A DNA stretch of 64,000 nucleotides from Comamonas resistens (lineage in GTDB: Bacteria; Pseudomonadota; Gammaproteobacteria; Burkholderiales; Burkholderiaceae_C), in NCBI RefSeq assembly GCF_030064165.1, contig NZ_CP125947.1, positions 3,162,001 to 3,226,000 on the forward strand, given 5' to 3'. Shown here one piece after another: positions 55,452-63,942 of this stretch. The position numbers were made by a program, and so were the translations under genes. Within the stretch, counting starts at the first letter, position 1; every line of letters starts with the position of its first letter. The notes below the pieces were generated by a model. It was given only the letters and a program-made list of their open reading frames with translations, was not told the origin of the DNA and made no database searches.

Positions 55452-56563
55452 GCCCCAAATCTCTGAATCCAGGCGGGGCTCTTCAGCTGCCGCCGCTCTT
55501 GTCCATGCGCCGTCAGCACCGCGGCAATCGCGTGCTGCCGTGCAAACTCCATGCCTTGCTCAGGCCCAAGCACCGTCAGCACCGTCGCCAAAGCATCGGC
55601 GTGCATGCACTCTTCATGAAACACGGTGACGCTGGCCAGGTCATGCTGCACCGGCCAGCCCGTGCGCGGGTCCAGCGTGTGTGAGTAGCTGCGCCCTGCC
55701 ACCGAAAACCGATGCCAGCAGTCGCCCGAGGTAGCAAAAGAGCCTTCCCCCAGGCTCACCACCAAGGGGGAGCTTTCATCTTCCGCACCCGTTCCCAGTT
55801 GCACCCGCCAAAGGCCGTCGTCAGGCCGGCGACCCCAGCTGCGCAGCTCACCGCCAATTTCAAACAAGCCGCCCTGCCAGCCAGCGGCTTGCAGGCGCTG
55901 CACCACCCAGTCCACGGCAAAGCCCTTGGCTATACCGCACAGGTCCAGCTCCAGTCCACCAGGTTGCAGCAACTCGCACCTGTCGGCATTCCACTGCAAA
56001 TGGCGGTAGCCACTGGATTGCAGCAGGCGGTCAATATCCTGAGCCAGAGGCAAGCTGGCCGCATGCGGCTGCAGAGGTTTTTGGCGCGGACCAAAGCCCC
56101 AGAGCGAGACCAGCGCCCCCATGCTGGGGTCCATGGCCGAGCCCGAGAGCTTGGCCCAGTGCAAAGCCGCATCCAGAACATGAGCAAACTCCGCAGGCAG
56201 TGTCTGCGTTTGCCCAGGTTTTGATGCATTGAACTGGCTGATGGCCGAATCTGCCTCCCAATTGCTCATCTGGGCAATCACGGCATCCAGCACCTGCTGA
56301 ACCAGCGCCTGCACAGGCTCCATGGGCTGGTAGTCAGGGTTGGCCAGCCGCAGCGACCAGGTCGTACCCATGGTGGCGCCGCTCAGGCGATGAACACGGC
56401 CATCGCTTTGCTGCTGCATGCGCGCTGACTGCCAGTGCACGCCGCCGAAATTGACTGCTGCACCGGACGCCACACCTGCGGATATGCCATTTGCAGGCGT
56501 TGCAGGCCGTGGCAGCTGCCACAGGCTGGCATCAAAGCGGACGCGGGGGGTTGAGGAGGTCAT
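55448..56563 (-). CDS. apbE: FAD:protein FMN transferase
   Basis: About 371 residues; a start at 56578 is equally open. GATMGTTWSLRLA, DLCGIAKGFAVDWVV (about 208), IGGELRSWG and HTLDPRTGWPVQ are ApbE signatures. The enzyme attaches FMN covalently to a Thr in a target protein, usually in the periplasm. No clear signal peptide is visible, and no standard target motif (Dxx[S/T]GAT) was found by eye in the neighbours, so the acceptor is open. Coupled to the flavodoxin reductase gene. Confidence 0.93.
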   Translation of the reverse strand: MTSSTPRVRFDASLWQLPRPATPANGISAGVASGAAVNFGGVHWQSARMQQQSDGRVHRLSGATMGTTWSLRLANPDYQPMEPVQALVQQVLDAVIAQMSNWEADSAISQFNASKPGQTQTLPAEFAHVLDAALHWAKLSGSAMDPSMGALVSLWGFGPRQKPLQPHAASLPLAQDIDRLLQSSGYRHLQWNADRCELLQPGGLELDLCGIAKGFAVDWVVQRLQAAGWQGGLFEIGGELRSWGRRPDDGLWRVQLGTGAEDESSPLVVSLGEGSFATSGDCWHRFSVAGRSYSHTLDPRTGWPVQHDLASVTVFHEECMHADALATVLTVLGPEQGMEFARQHAIAAVLTAHGQERRQLKSPAWIQRFGA

Positions 56564-56581
56564 CAATACGGTCTTCACCTA

Positions 56582-56704
56582 AGAGCCACTCACACAACCC
56601 GGCAAATCGCAGATTTGCGGTTGAGACGAGGCGCGAAGCCGCAGGCAGTACAAGAGTACGACAAGGCGAAGCAACGACGTATCAAGGGTTGTGTTAGCGG
56701 CTCT
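56582..56704. repeat. 123-bp element with 19-bp terminal inverted repeats
   Basis: Left end AGAGCCACTCACACAACCC (56582-56600), right end GGGTTGTGTTAGCGGCTCT (56686-56704), complementary at 17 of 19. The interior is GC-rich and non-coding (CAGTACAAGAGTACGACAAG). It lies between DUF4198 and apbE and looks like a small non-autonomous mobile element. Confidence 0.7.
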
Positions 56705-56711
56705 AAACAAC

Positions 56712-56747
56712 GACGCGCCCCGGGCATGGAATTGCCGAGGGCGCGTG
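56712..56747 (-). terminator. Possible terminator after the DUF4198 gene
   Basis: ACGCGCCC and GGGCGCGT pair around an 18-20 base loop. On the minus strand it is followed by CGTTGTTT, so T content is moderate. Confidence 0.5.
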
Positions 56748-56771
56748 TCTCAAGCCATCTGGGCCTGAAAA

Positions 56772-57572
56772 TTAAGGCAGCACTTCCAGAGTGGCGGTAT
56801 AGCTCAGGCGACGCTCGGTAGCCTTGGCAATCGTGGTCTTGTTGTCCTTGGCATCCGTGTTCAGCCAGAACAGGCCAGCGCGGGGGAACTTGATCAACAC
56901 CCGTCCCTTGGCATCGGTCTTGAACTTCATCGCGTCCATACCATCGCGGTAACGGATGCCATCAGCCACCAGTTCAATCTCCAGGTCGGCGGCGGGCTTG
57001 CCATCGATCAGGAAATCAAACGTGGCTTCTTCGCTGGCCACCAAGTCGTTGGGATGGGTCACGGGCTTGAGCTCCAGACCCTTGCCGCTCACGCCCAGTG
57101 CCGAGGGCTTGCCCAGGGACACAAAGGTCTCCATCCGGCGCAGGCTTTCAATCACATGCACCTCCTTGGCATCAGCGGGGATCTGCTTGAGCACCTCTTC
57201 CACCGAACCGCGCACGCGCTTGGGCTGTCCTTTGGCATCCTTGTAGCTGCCCATCACACCGGTCGACAACATGGTCACGCGGTGCGTGCCGGTCTGCTCG
57301 GGCTTGAAATCAAAGACGCTGCGCAACTCACCCTTGGCCACATTCTTCATTTCCACGGCCGAGCCATCGGGAGCGCTGACCTTGACGCCTTCCAGGCCCA
57401 GAGGACGATGATTGAAGAAGAACACATCGTTGGAGACAGCGGCATCCACCGTCACCCAGTCCGACTTGGACAGCACTGTGCTCGAAGGCTTGAACCAGAT
57501 GTCATGGGCCTGTGCACCCAAAGCGGCCAGAGCCAGGGTTGCAGCAACGAGAGCACGTGTTTTGAATTTCAT
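56772..57572 (-). CDS. DUF4198 periplasmic protein
   Basis: 266 residues from the ATG at 57572. The signal peptide ends at LGAQAHD, so the mature protein begins with His. AHDIWFKPSSTVLSKSDWVTV and FFFNHRPLGLEGVKV are family blocks; two immunoglobulin-like halves follow. The N-terminal His and the family link to Ni/Co or iron uptake suggest metal binding, but the role is unproven. It sits between DUF2271 and apbE. Confidence 0.88.
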   Translation of the reverse strand: MKFKTRALVAATLALAALGAQAHDIWFKPSSTVLSKSDWVTVDAAVSNDVFFFNHRPLGLEGVKVSAPDGSAVEMKNVAKGELRSVFDFKPEQTGTHRVTMLSTGVMGSYKDAKGQPKRVRGSVEEVLKQIPADAKEVHVIESLRRMETFVSLGKPSALGVSGKGLELKPVTHPNDLVASEEATFDFLIDGKPAADLEIELVADGIRYRDGMDAMKFKTDAKGRVLIKFPRAGLFWLNTDAKDNKTTIAKATERRLSYTATLEVLP

Positions 57573-57676
57573 ATCGGGTCCTTGAAAACAGAAAGGATGA
57601 CAAATCGAAAACAAAAGGCGCGTTCTCAAAAACTGGCGCGCCCTTATGAAAGAGACAGCGAGCAAGACCTAGGCGC

Positions 57677-57757
57677 CCCCCGCCGCCGCGCAGCGAAGCT
57701 GTCGTCCCCCTCCCTAGTGCGCAGCACGTAGAGAGAGGGGGAAGCGGCAAAGCCGCT
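57677..57757 (-). repeat. CCCCCTGAG intergenic repeat, copy c
   Basis: Read on the minus strand CCCCCTGAGCGGCTTTGCC begins inside the DUF2271 gene, and its TGA is that gene's stop codon. A hairpin rich in CCCCC/GGGGG follows. Confidence 0.75.
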
Positions 57758-58278
57758 CAGGGGGTGACATTTAACTTGATCGCACCCAGCTCGGTCTTGC
57801 CCGTGGCGCTCAGGCTGGTGGCAGATTTCGCGGGCCACTCGAAGGGAATGGACACCAGTTCACGGCCACCGACTTCGCGCGCGGCCTCCACCATCAGCTT
57901 GTACTGGCCGGGAGCCAGCTTGGGCAGCGGGTTCTTGCCTTCGGCAAACGACAGAGCATGGGCGCCCGCAGGCTTGGTAGGCTGAGTCACGCCGTCGATG
58001 GGAAAGCTCAGCTCGCGACCGGTACGGCGCCACCACTGGCGCATGTCCTTGAGCCATTTGGTGCCTTCGGCATCGTGCTTTTTCACGTCGTACCAGACGG
58101 ACAGATTGGCCGCCATGCCGCCCTCGGCCTTTTCCAGCCACACGGCCACATAGGGCTTGTGGTACTCGGCCACCTGCAACTGGGGCACGGTCACCGTCAC
58201 ATCCAGTCCGCCAGCGATTGCCGGCAGACCCACCACGGCGCTCAAAGCCACCGAGGTCTTGAAAATCCGCTTCGCCAT
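57757..58278 (-). CDS. DUF2271 periplasmic protein
   Basis: 173 residues from the ATG at 58278, which has GGAAG upstream. The signal peptide ends near GLPAIAGG. VTVTVPQLQVAEYHKPYVAVWLE is the family start, and KDMRQWWRRTGRE and LPKLAPGQYKLMVEAAREVGG are further blocks. DUF2271 genes travel with PepSY and ApbE genes in iron-regulated sets, so an electron-transfer or haem/siderophore-handling role is likely. The last codons (Thr-Pro-stop) are supplied by a CCCCCTGAG repeat. Confidence 0.88.
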   Translation of the reverse strand: MAKRIFKTSVALSAVVGLPAIAGGLDVTVTVPQLQVAEYHKPYVAVWLEKAEGGMAANLSVWYDVKKHDAEGTKWLKDMRQWWRRTGRELSFPIDGVTQPTKPAGAHALSFAEGKNPLPKLAPGQYKLMVEAAREVGGRELVSIPFEWPAKSATSLSATGKTELGAIKLNVTP

Positions 58279-58339
58279 TTTTTCTTCCTTCACAAATTCC
58301 AGTAGTACTCCGCGCAATCAGCACCCCAACTCAGAGACA

Positions 58340-58412
58340 GCCAGCAAGGGCCTGAGCTGGCCGCGCCGCCCCGTCCCCTTTTGGGGGAAGCGGCTCAGCC
58401 GCTCAGGGGGTA
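58340..58412 (-). repeat. CCCCCTGAG intergenic repeat, copy d
   Basis: Follows the PepSY gene stop (58418-58420) within a few bases: CCCCCTGAGCGGCTGAGCC, then CTTCCCCC/GGGGAC. It carries its own strong GGCTGAGCC-type hairpin. Confidence 0.75.
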
Positions 58413-58417
58413 CTTCA

Positions 58418-59068
58418 CTAATGCACCAGCAGCAGCACCAGCAGTGCTGGCAGCACCAGCCCAAGCCCCACCATGGGCCAGGTCATGGGACGGCGCTGTG
58501 CATGCATCTTCAGAATCAACAGCCCGGTGATACAGAACACCAGGCAGCCAATCGCAAATACATCAATGAACAGACTCCAGACGCCGCCGGTATTGCGGCC
58601 CTTGTGCAAGTCGTTCAGATAGGAAATCCAGCCTCGGTCGGTGCGCTCGTATTCCACGGCACCATCCTTGAGATCCACCCGCAGCCAGGCATCGCCACCG
58701 GGACGCGGCATGGGGACATAGGCCTCGTCCTCGCTCCACTCCACAGCAAAGCCCTTGGCGCTGACCCTGATCTGTTGGGCCAGCCAGCCGTCAACATCGA
58801 CGGGCAAGTTCACTCCTGCATTGCTAGCAGCTTGCGCGCTCTGCTCCTGGGCTTGCAGGAGTTTTTTCAATAAATCTTCGGGAAGCTGCGCCTCGCGCGT
58901 TTCCACCTTGGGCCTGGCTTCGATCTGCCCTGCGTGGTTGAGGGTGAAACCTGTCACGGCGAACAACAACATGCCGATCAGGCAGATGGCAGAGCTGATC
59001 CAGTGCCATTCATGCAGTTTTTTGAGCCAGTACGCCCGCTGCGGAGCATTGGAAGAAGCCGCTGTCAT
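58418..59068 (-). CDS. PepSY-associated transmembrane protein
   Basis: 216 residues with an N-terminal helix (WISSAICLIGMLLFAVTGFTL), a periplasmic PepSY-like loop, and two C-terminal helices (WSLFIDVFAIGCLVFCITGLLIL, MTWPMVGLGLVLPALLVLLLV). HEWHWISSAIC and LNDLHKGRNTGGVW supply conserved His ligands for haem, as in FpvG/PiuB. It is the likely membrane haem arm of a ferric-siderophore reductase. It is the first gene of the minus-strand set, divergent from the siderophore receptor. Confidence 0.9.
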   Translation of the reverse strand: MTAASSNAPQRAYWLKKLHEWHWISSAICLIGMLLFAVTGFTLNHAGQIEARPKVETREAQLPEDLLKKLLQAQEQSAQAASNAGVNLPVDVDGWLAQQIRVSAKGFAVEWSEDEAYVPMPRPGGDAWLRVDLKDGAVEYERTDRGWISYLNDLHKGRNTGGVWSLFIDVFAIGCLVFCITGLLILKMHAQRRPMTWPMVGLGLVLPALLVLLLVH

Positions 59069-59349
59069 TCAGAACTTTCAGGGATTGCAAAGCCACCAGA
59101 CCCCAGCGGGACGCTTGGCACGCTGGGGCAAAACCTTGGACACCTTGTAAAGGCTTGCACAGCAAGGCGGCATTCTAGTTGCGCGAAATTCTAAATGCAT
59201 ATCACTTCTATTTACTTTACCTGACGTAAACAAACCCACAGCCGTCAGGTCCGCCAGGACAAAGCCGCTTGTCGAGCCTGAACCCAAGCTGCGCCGACCG
59301 AACTGTTGCCGCTCGGCAACAAGTCAAGAGCTGCCATTCCTTTTTTGGT

Positions 59350-59380
59350 AATGGTATCAAGAACCATTATCAATATCATC
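59350..59380. promoter_or_regulatory. Fur-like box between the PepSY set and the siderophore receptor
   Basis: AATGGT-ATCAAGA-ACCATT (59350-59368) is a perfect 19-bp dyad, followed by ATCAATATCAT. Both fit the GATAATGATAATCATTATC consensus loosely. It sits in the divergent gap (59069-59426) where iron control is expected. A small dyad TTTAC-CTGAC-GTAAA (59216-59230) is nearer the PepSY gene. No gene is in this gap. Confidence 0.65.
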
Positions 59381-59426
59381 TAGAATCCGCCACGCTTTGC
59401 AAAAAACCGATTCTTCATCCAAAAGC

Positions 59427-61691
59427 ATGTCCAACCACAACCACCTGACTCCCACCGACTCCAACGGCTTGCGCTGCGAGCTCAAGCAAATCGTGATTGC
59501 CGCAGGCCTGTGCCTGATTGGCGCCAGCGCGATGGCTCAGCAGGAAACCACACTCTCCACCGTGAACGTGGAAGCCGCAGCCGACAATGCCTTCAAGGCA
59601 GAAACCAGCAGCCAGGGCAAGTTCACCGCCCCGTTGTTGGACACGCCCAAGACCGTTCAGGTCATCAATGAAGAAATCATCAAGCAGACCGGCGCCACCA
59701 GTCTGCAGGACGCCCTGCGCTCCACCCCCGGCATCACCTTCGGCAACGGCGAAGGCGGCAACCCCTCGGGCGATCAGCCTTTCATTCGCGGCATGGACGC
59801 CCAGTCCAGCACTTTTGTGGACGGCATGCGCGATATCGCGGCCGGTACGCGCGAAGTGTTCAACGTGGAGTCGGTGGAGGTCATCAAGGGTGCCGACTCG
59901 GCCTACGCCGGTCGTGGCGGTGCAGGTGGCTCGATCAACATCACCACCAAGAAGGCCAAGAACGAGAACTTCATCTCGGGCGACGTGGGCCTGGGCACCG
60001 ACAACTATCTGCGCGGCACGCTGGACATCAACCGCAAGATCAACGAAACCACTGCCATCCGTCTGAACGCCATGGGCCACAGCGCCGACGTTCCCGGCCG
60101 CAACGGTCCCGACAACAAGCGCTGGGGTATTGCTCCCACCGTGACCTTCGGCCTGGGCACCCCTACCGAAGTGACCCTGTCCTGGCAGCATCTGCAGACA
60201 GACAACACGCCCGACGGCGGCGTGCCCTATCTGTACAGCAACACCGCCATGGCCAAGCTGCCCGGCGGCTCCACCGTGCGCCCCACTTATGGCAATGACC
60301 GCGCTAACTGGTACGGTCTGAACAACCGTGACTATGAGAAGGAAAAGAGCGATCTGTTCACCGCCTCGGTCACACACAAGTTCACCGACACCAACAAGGT
60401 CCGCAACAGCCTGCGCTACAGCAAGACCAAGCAGGACTACATCTGGACTCAGCCTGACGACTCCAAGGGCAATGCCATCAACGGCTTTGTCTGGCGCCGT
60501 GGCAACTTCCGTTTCTGGGACACCACCACGCTGCAGAACGTGACCGAGTTCACCGGCAAAGAACAGACGGGCTCCATCGGCCATACCTATGCCTTTGGTC
60601 TGGAACTGTCCAAGGAAAAATCTGACGGTACTTCCGGCGCCATCCAGAGCGCCAGCGGCGTCTGCACCTCGGTGTCCGACCCCTGGTGCACCACGCTGAG
60701 TAACCCCAGCGGTGCCAATGCTGCCTGGAATTTCCCGATCACGCTGCCTGCTCAATCGACGATCAACAAGATCGACACGATTGCCCTGTATGGCTTTGAC
60801 ACGCTCAAGCTCAACGAGCAATGGCTGGTGAACGCCGGTCTGCGCGTGGACCACTACAAGCTGTCCTCCTCCGGCCCCGCCGGTGGCCGTGCCCCCAACA
60901 ACTACCCTGCGTATGACCTGAGCCGCAGCGACACCCTGTTCAATTACCAGCTGGGTGTGGTTTACAAGCCTGCAGCCAATGGCAGCATCTACGCTAATAT
61001 CGGCACTTCCTCGCGTCCCGGCGGCTCCACCCTGGGTAACGGCAGCGAAGACCTGACCACGACCACGGATGCGCTGATCAGCCTGAAGCCTGAAAAGACC
61101 AAGTCCATCGAGCTGGGCACCAAGTGGGATCTGCTGGACAAGAAGCTGAACCTGGCGGCTGCCATCTTCCGCAACGAAGTGACCAATGTCCGTATCTCCG
61201 ATGCCACCGGCACCTATATGGGCGGCAACAAGGAAGTCAACGGTCTGGAACTGGGCTTCACCGGCCAGATCCTGTCCAACCTGAGTGTGTTCGGCGGCTA
61301 TACCTTCATGGATAGCGAGCAGAAGAACATGGGCATCGGCAACGTGGCCAATGGTCAACCCTTCACCAACACGCCCAAGCACAGCTTCAGCCTGTGGACC
61401 AGCTACAAGCCCATGCCCAAGCTGACTCTGGGTCTGGGCATCTATGCACAAAGCAGCGTCAATGCCGCCTATGCAGTGTCCACCGTGGATGGAGGCATCG
61501 TGACCAAGGGCGCCAATGGCTTTGCCCGTTACGACGCCATGCTGGCCTACCAGATCGACAAGAATCTGAGCTTCCAGCTGAACGTCTACAACCTGGGCAA
61601 CAAGGTGTACTACACCGGCGTGCGCTCGCCTCATTACGCCAATATGGGCGCTGGCCGCTCCGCCGTGGCTTCGCTCAAGTTCATGTACTAA
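59427..61691 (+). CDS. TonB-dependent siderophore receptor (PiuA/Fiu-like)
   Basis: 754 residues from the ATG at 59427; a TTG at 59397 is less likely. Signal peptide ending SAMAQ, a TonB-box-like TLSTVNVEA, a plug domain (TPKTVQVINEEIIKQTGATSL, FIRGMDAQSSTFVDGMRD, GRGGAGGSINITTK), then a 22-strand barrel ending in Y after VASLKFMY. The plug resembles catecholate receptors of the Fiu/PiuA type. It imports ferric siderophores using TonB energy. Confidence 0.95.
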   Translation: MSNHNHLTPTDSNGLRCELKQIVIAAGLCLIGASAMAQQETTLSTVNVEAAADNAFKAETSSQGKFTAPLLDTPKTVQVINEEIIKQTGATSLQDALRSTPGITFGNGEGGNPSGDQPFIRGMDAQSSTFVDGMRDIAAGTREVFNVESVEVIKGADSAYAGRGGAGGSINITTKKAKNENFISGDVGLGTDNYLRGTLDINRKINETTAIRLNAMGHSADVPGRNGPDNKRWGIAPTVTFGLGTPTEVTLSWQHLQTDNTPDGGVPYLYSNTAMAKLPGGSTVRPTYGNDRANWYGLNNRDYEKEKSDLFTASVTHKFTDTNKVRNSLRYSKTKQDYIWTQPDDSKGNAINGFVWRRGNFRFWDTTTLQNVTEFTGKEQTGSIGHTYAFGLELSKEKSDGTSGAIQSASGVCTSVSDPWCTTLSNPSGANAAWNFPITLPAQSTINKIDTIALYGFDTLKLNEQWLVNAGLRVDHYKLSSSGPAGGRAPNNYPAYDLSRSDTLFNYQLGVVYKPAANGSIYANIGTSSRPGGSTLGNGSEDLTTTTDALISLKPEKTKSIELGTKWDLLDKKLNLAAAIFRNEVTNVRISDATGTYMGGNKEVNGLELGFTGQILSNLSVFGGYTFMDSEQKNMGIGNVANGQPFTNTPKHSFSLWTSYKPMPKLTLGLGIYAQSSVNAAYAVSTVDGGIVTKGANGFARYDAMLAYQIDKNLSFQLNVYNLGNKVYYTGVRSPHYANMGAGRSAVASLKFMY

Positions 61692-61746
61692 TTGGAGTCC
61701 GGCCTGTGCTTGATCCAGCACAGCTCAGCCTCAAGTCATGACACAC

Positions 61747-61781
61747 AGCCCCGCCGGCCTCTGGTGCCAGCGGGGCTTTTT
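61747..61781 (+). terminator. Terminator after the siderophore receptor
   Basis: AGCCCCGC and GCGGGGCT form a perfect eight-pair stem followed by five T. Confidence 0.92.
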
Positions 61782-61959
61782 ACATGCACACTTGCAGACT
61801 GGAAACCGCATTGCGCCAGTCCCAGCTATCAAAAGCATTGCTGCCAGCACTTGATATACAAGGTTTTAAACCATCAAGGCATTGAACTCAAGTAACAGCA
61901 AGCGCCAGTTGCTATGGTTTCCAGCATCTGTAGATCGATATCTCCTACCAGACCCAGCC

Positions 61960-62640
61960 ATGCTGCTAAGAATTCCCGCCCTGCTCACTCCCGATGAAGT
62001 CCGTCACTGCCGCCAGGCACTGGAAGCTGCCACCTGGCAGGATGGACGCACCACGGCTGGCCATGTGGCGGCCCAGGTCAAAAGCAATCTGCAACTGCCG
62101 CTGGACAGCAAGACGGGCCAGCAGATTGGCGACCTGCTGCTGGACCGGCTGGGCCGCAACCCGCTGTTCATGTCGGCCGCCCTGCCGCTCAAGGTTTTGC
62201 CCCCGCGCTTCAACCGCTATGAAGGTGGCGGCACCTACGGCAACCATATCGACAATGCGTTCTTCACCATTCCGGGCACGGCCATCAAGGTCAGAACCGA
62301 TGTCTCCACCACGGTCTTCTTCAGCGACCCTGAGGAATACGAGGGCGGCGAGCTGATGGTGGAAGACACTTTCGGCCAGCAAAGCGTGAAACTGGCGGCC
62401 GGCGATGCCATCGTCTATCCCGGCACCAGCCTGCACCGCGTCAACCCTGTGACCAGCGGCACACGCTATGCCTCTTTTTTCTGGACGCAGAGCCTGATCA
62501 AATCCGCCGAGCAGCGCCGCCTGCTGTTTGACCTGGACCAGACCATCCAGCAGCTGACGCAGGAGCAACCCGAGCACTCACGCATTGCTGCACTATCGGG
62601 CACTTATCACAATCTTTTACGCATGTGGTCTGAAAGCTAA
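61960..62640 (+). CDS. piuC: PKHD-type Fe(II)/2-oxoglutarate hydroxylase (PiuC)
   Basis: 226 residues from the ATG at 61960 ([14 protein letters not shown]), normal for the family. Facial triad His-x-Asp in YGNHIDNAF (about residue 96-98) and distal His in [12 protein letters not shown] (about 158), followed by the 2-oxoglutarate Arg in SGTRYASFF. PiuC is encoded beside PiuA-type receptors and its substrate is unknown. Here it is 268 bp after the receptor gene and probably shares iron regulation. AGCTATC repeats (61824-61830) lie in the gap. Confidence 0.93.
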   Translation: MLLRIPALLTPDEVRHCRQALEAATWQDGRTTAGHVAAQVKSNLQLPLDSKTGQQIGDLLLDRLGRNPLFMSAALPLKVLPPRFNRYEGGGTYGNHIDNAFFTIPGTAIKVRTDVSTTVFFSDPEEYEGGELMVEDTFGQQSVKLAAGDAIVYPGTSLHRVNPVTSGTRYASFFWTQSLIKSAEQRRLLFDLDQTIQQLTQEQPEHSRIAALSGTYHNLLRMWSES

Positions 62641-62700
62641 TCCCTGAGGGGGGACAACGCCCTCGGCTGGGCGCCCCCGCCGCGAGGCGACTCTTGCGCG
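62641..62700 (+). repeat. CCCTGAGGGGGG repeat after piuC
   Basis: Starts at the piuC stop codon: TCCCTGAGGGGGGACAACG, with a CCGCCGCGAGGCG core. It is a relative of the CCCCCTGAG elements but differs in arm order. Confidence 0.55.
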
Positions 62701-62775
62701 GCGTCTCTGGGTTAGAGCATGCCGGTTTGCACATCGCGCCCAAACATTGATTTCGCTTGAGAACGCACCCGCAAA

Positions 62776-63942
62776 ATGAATTCCACTCCCCTCAATATTC
62801 TTGGCACGCCGGCGCAGCCGCCTTTGCAAAGCATTCCGACCAATATCGCCAGTCTGGCCGACTACGCCTCTCTGGCACGCGAGCATATGGAAGCTGGAGC
62901 CTGGGCCCATATTGAAAGCGGCGCCGACCAGCAGCTGACACTGGCCCATAACCGCGCCGCCTTCGACCAACTACGCCTGTGCCCGCAGGCGCTGGCGGAC
63001 CTATCGAGCGCGCACACAAGACAGACGCTGCTGAACGAGCCACTGCACTGGCCGGTGCTGCTGGCACCCGTGGCCTACCAGCGCCTGGCCCACCCCGAAG
63101 GCGAGCTGGCCGCCGTACGCGCCGCCATGGCCATGCGCACCGGCATGGTGGTCAGCACCTTGTCCAGCCATAGCCTGGAAGACATCGCCCAGGCTGCGCA
63201 GAGCGCGGCTCAGGAACTGGGACGCAGCGGCCCGCTGTGGTTTCAGCTCTATCAGCAAGCCTCGCGCGAGCACACGCTGCAGCTGGTGCGCCGTGCCGAA
63301 GCCGCAGGCTACACAGCGCTGATGTGGACGGTGGATGCGCATATCAAACGCTCCAGCTACCCGCTGCCGCCCGGCGTGGAGGCCGTCAATCTGCGCGGCA
63401 TGCCGCAGCAACGCCACAGCGCCGATCTGATGAGCGAGCAGATTCTGTTCGGCACCGAACTGACCCGCCACGCCCCCAGCTGGGACGACCTTGTCTGGCT
63501 GCGCGCACAGACCCGGCTGCCACTGATTGTCAAAGGTGTGCTGTCCCCCCAGGTCGCCGCCAGGGCGGCTGAGCTGGGCGCCGATGCGGTCGTTGTCTCC
63601 AACCACGGCGGGCGGGTGCTCGATGGTGCTGTGTCGCCGCTGGAAGTGCTTCCGGCCATCCGCGCTGCCCTGCCCGGCTCCATCCCACTTCTGATGGACA
63701 GCGGCGTACGCCTGGGCACCGATGTGCTCAAAGCCGTGGCCATGGGTGCCAGCACCGTCATGGTCGGCCGCCCACAGATGCATGCACTGGCCGTAGCCGG
63801 CATGCTGGGTGTGGCCCATATGCTGCATCTGCTGCGTGCCGAACTGGAGCTGGCCATGGCCCAGACAGGCTGTGCCACGCTGGCCGACATCGGGCCGCAA
63901 CTGCTTGTTTCCCAAGCATTTTCAGTGGAAAGCCAGCTTTAA
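62776..63942 (+). CDS. FMN-dependent alpha-hydroxy acid oxidase/dehydrogenase
   Basis: 388 residues. TIM-barrel FMN enzyme: the LAPVAYQRLAHPEGE block near the phosphate-binding end, SSHSLEDIA for the flavin face, FQLYQQASREHT, and the catalytic His in VVSNHGGRVLDG (about residue 275) with the substrate Arg two residues later. It oxidises L-lactate, glycolate or mandelate-like acids. It follows piuC by 136 bp, but a functional link is not evident. Confidence 0.9.
   Translation: MNSTPLNILGTPAQPPLQSIPTNIASLADYASLAREHMEAGAWAHIESGADQQLTLAHNRAAFDQLRLCPQALADLSSAHTRQTLLNEPLHWPVLLAPVAYQRLAHPEGELAAVRAAMAMRTGMVVSTLSSHSLEDIAQAAQSAAQELGRSGPLWFQLYQQASREHTLQLVRRAEAAGYTALMWTVDAHIKRSSYPLPPGVEAVNLRGMPQQRHSADLMSEQILFGTELTRHAPSWDDLVWLRAQTRLPLIVKGVLSPQVAARAAELGADAVVVSNHGGRVLDGAVSPLEVLPAIRAALPGSIPLLMDSGVRLGTDVLKAVAMGASTVMVGRPQMHALAVAGMLGVAHMLHLLRAELELAMAQTGCATLADIGPQLLVSQAFSVESQL

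Noticed and set aside
59415..61721. A 768-codon antisense frame opposite the siderophore receptor
   Set aside because: Low-complexity Gly/Ala/Val/His composition without motifs, exactly mirroring the receptor gene. The same applies to frames at 15280-17436, 44995-46830 and 30801-32885.
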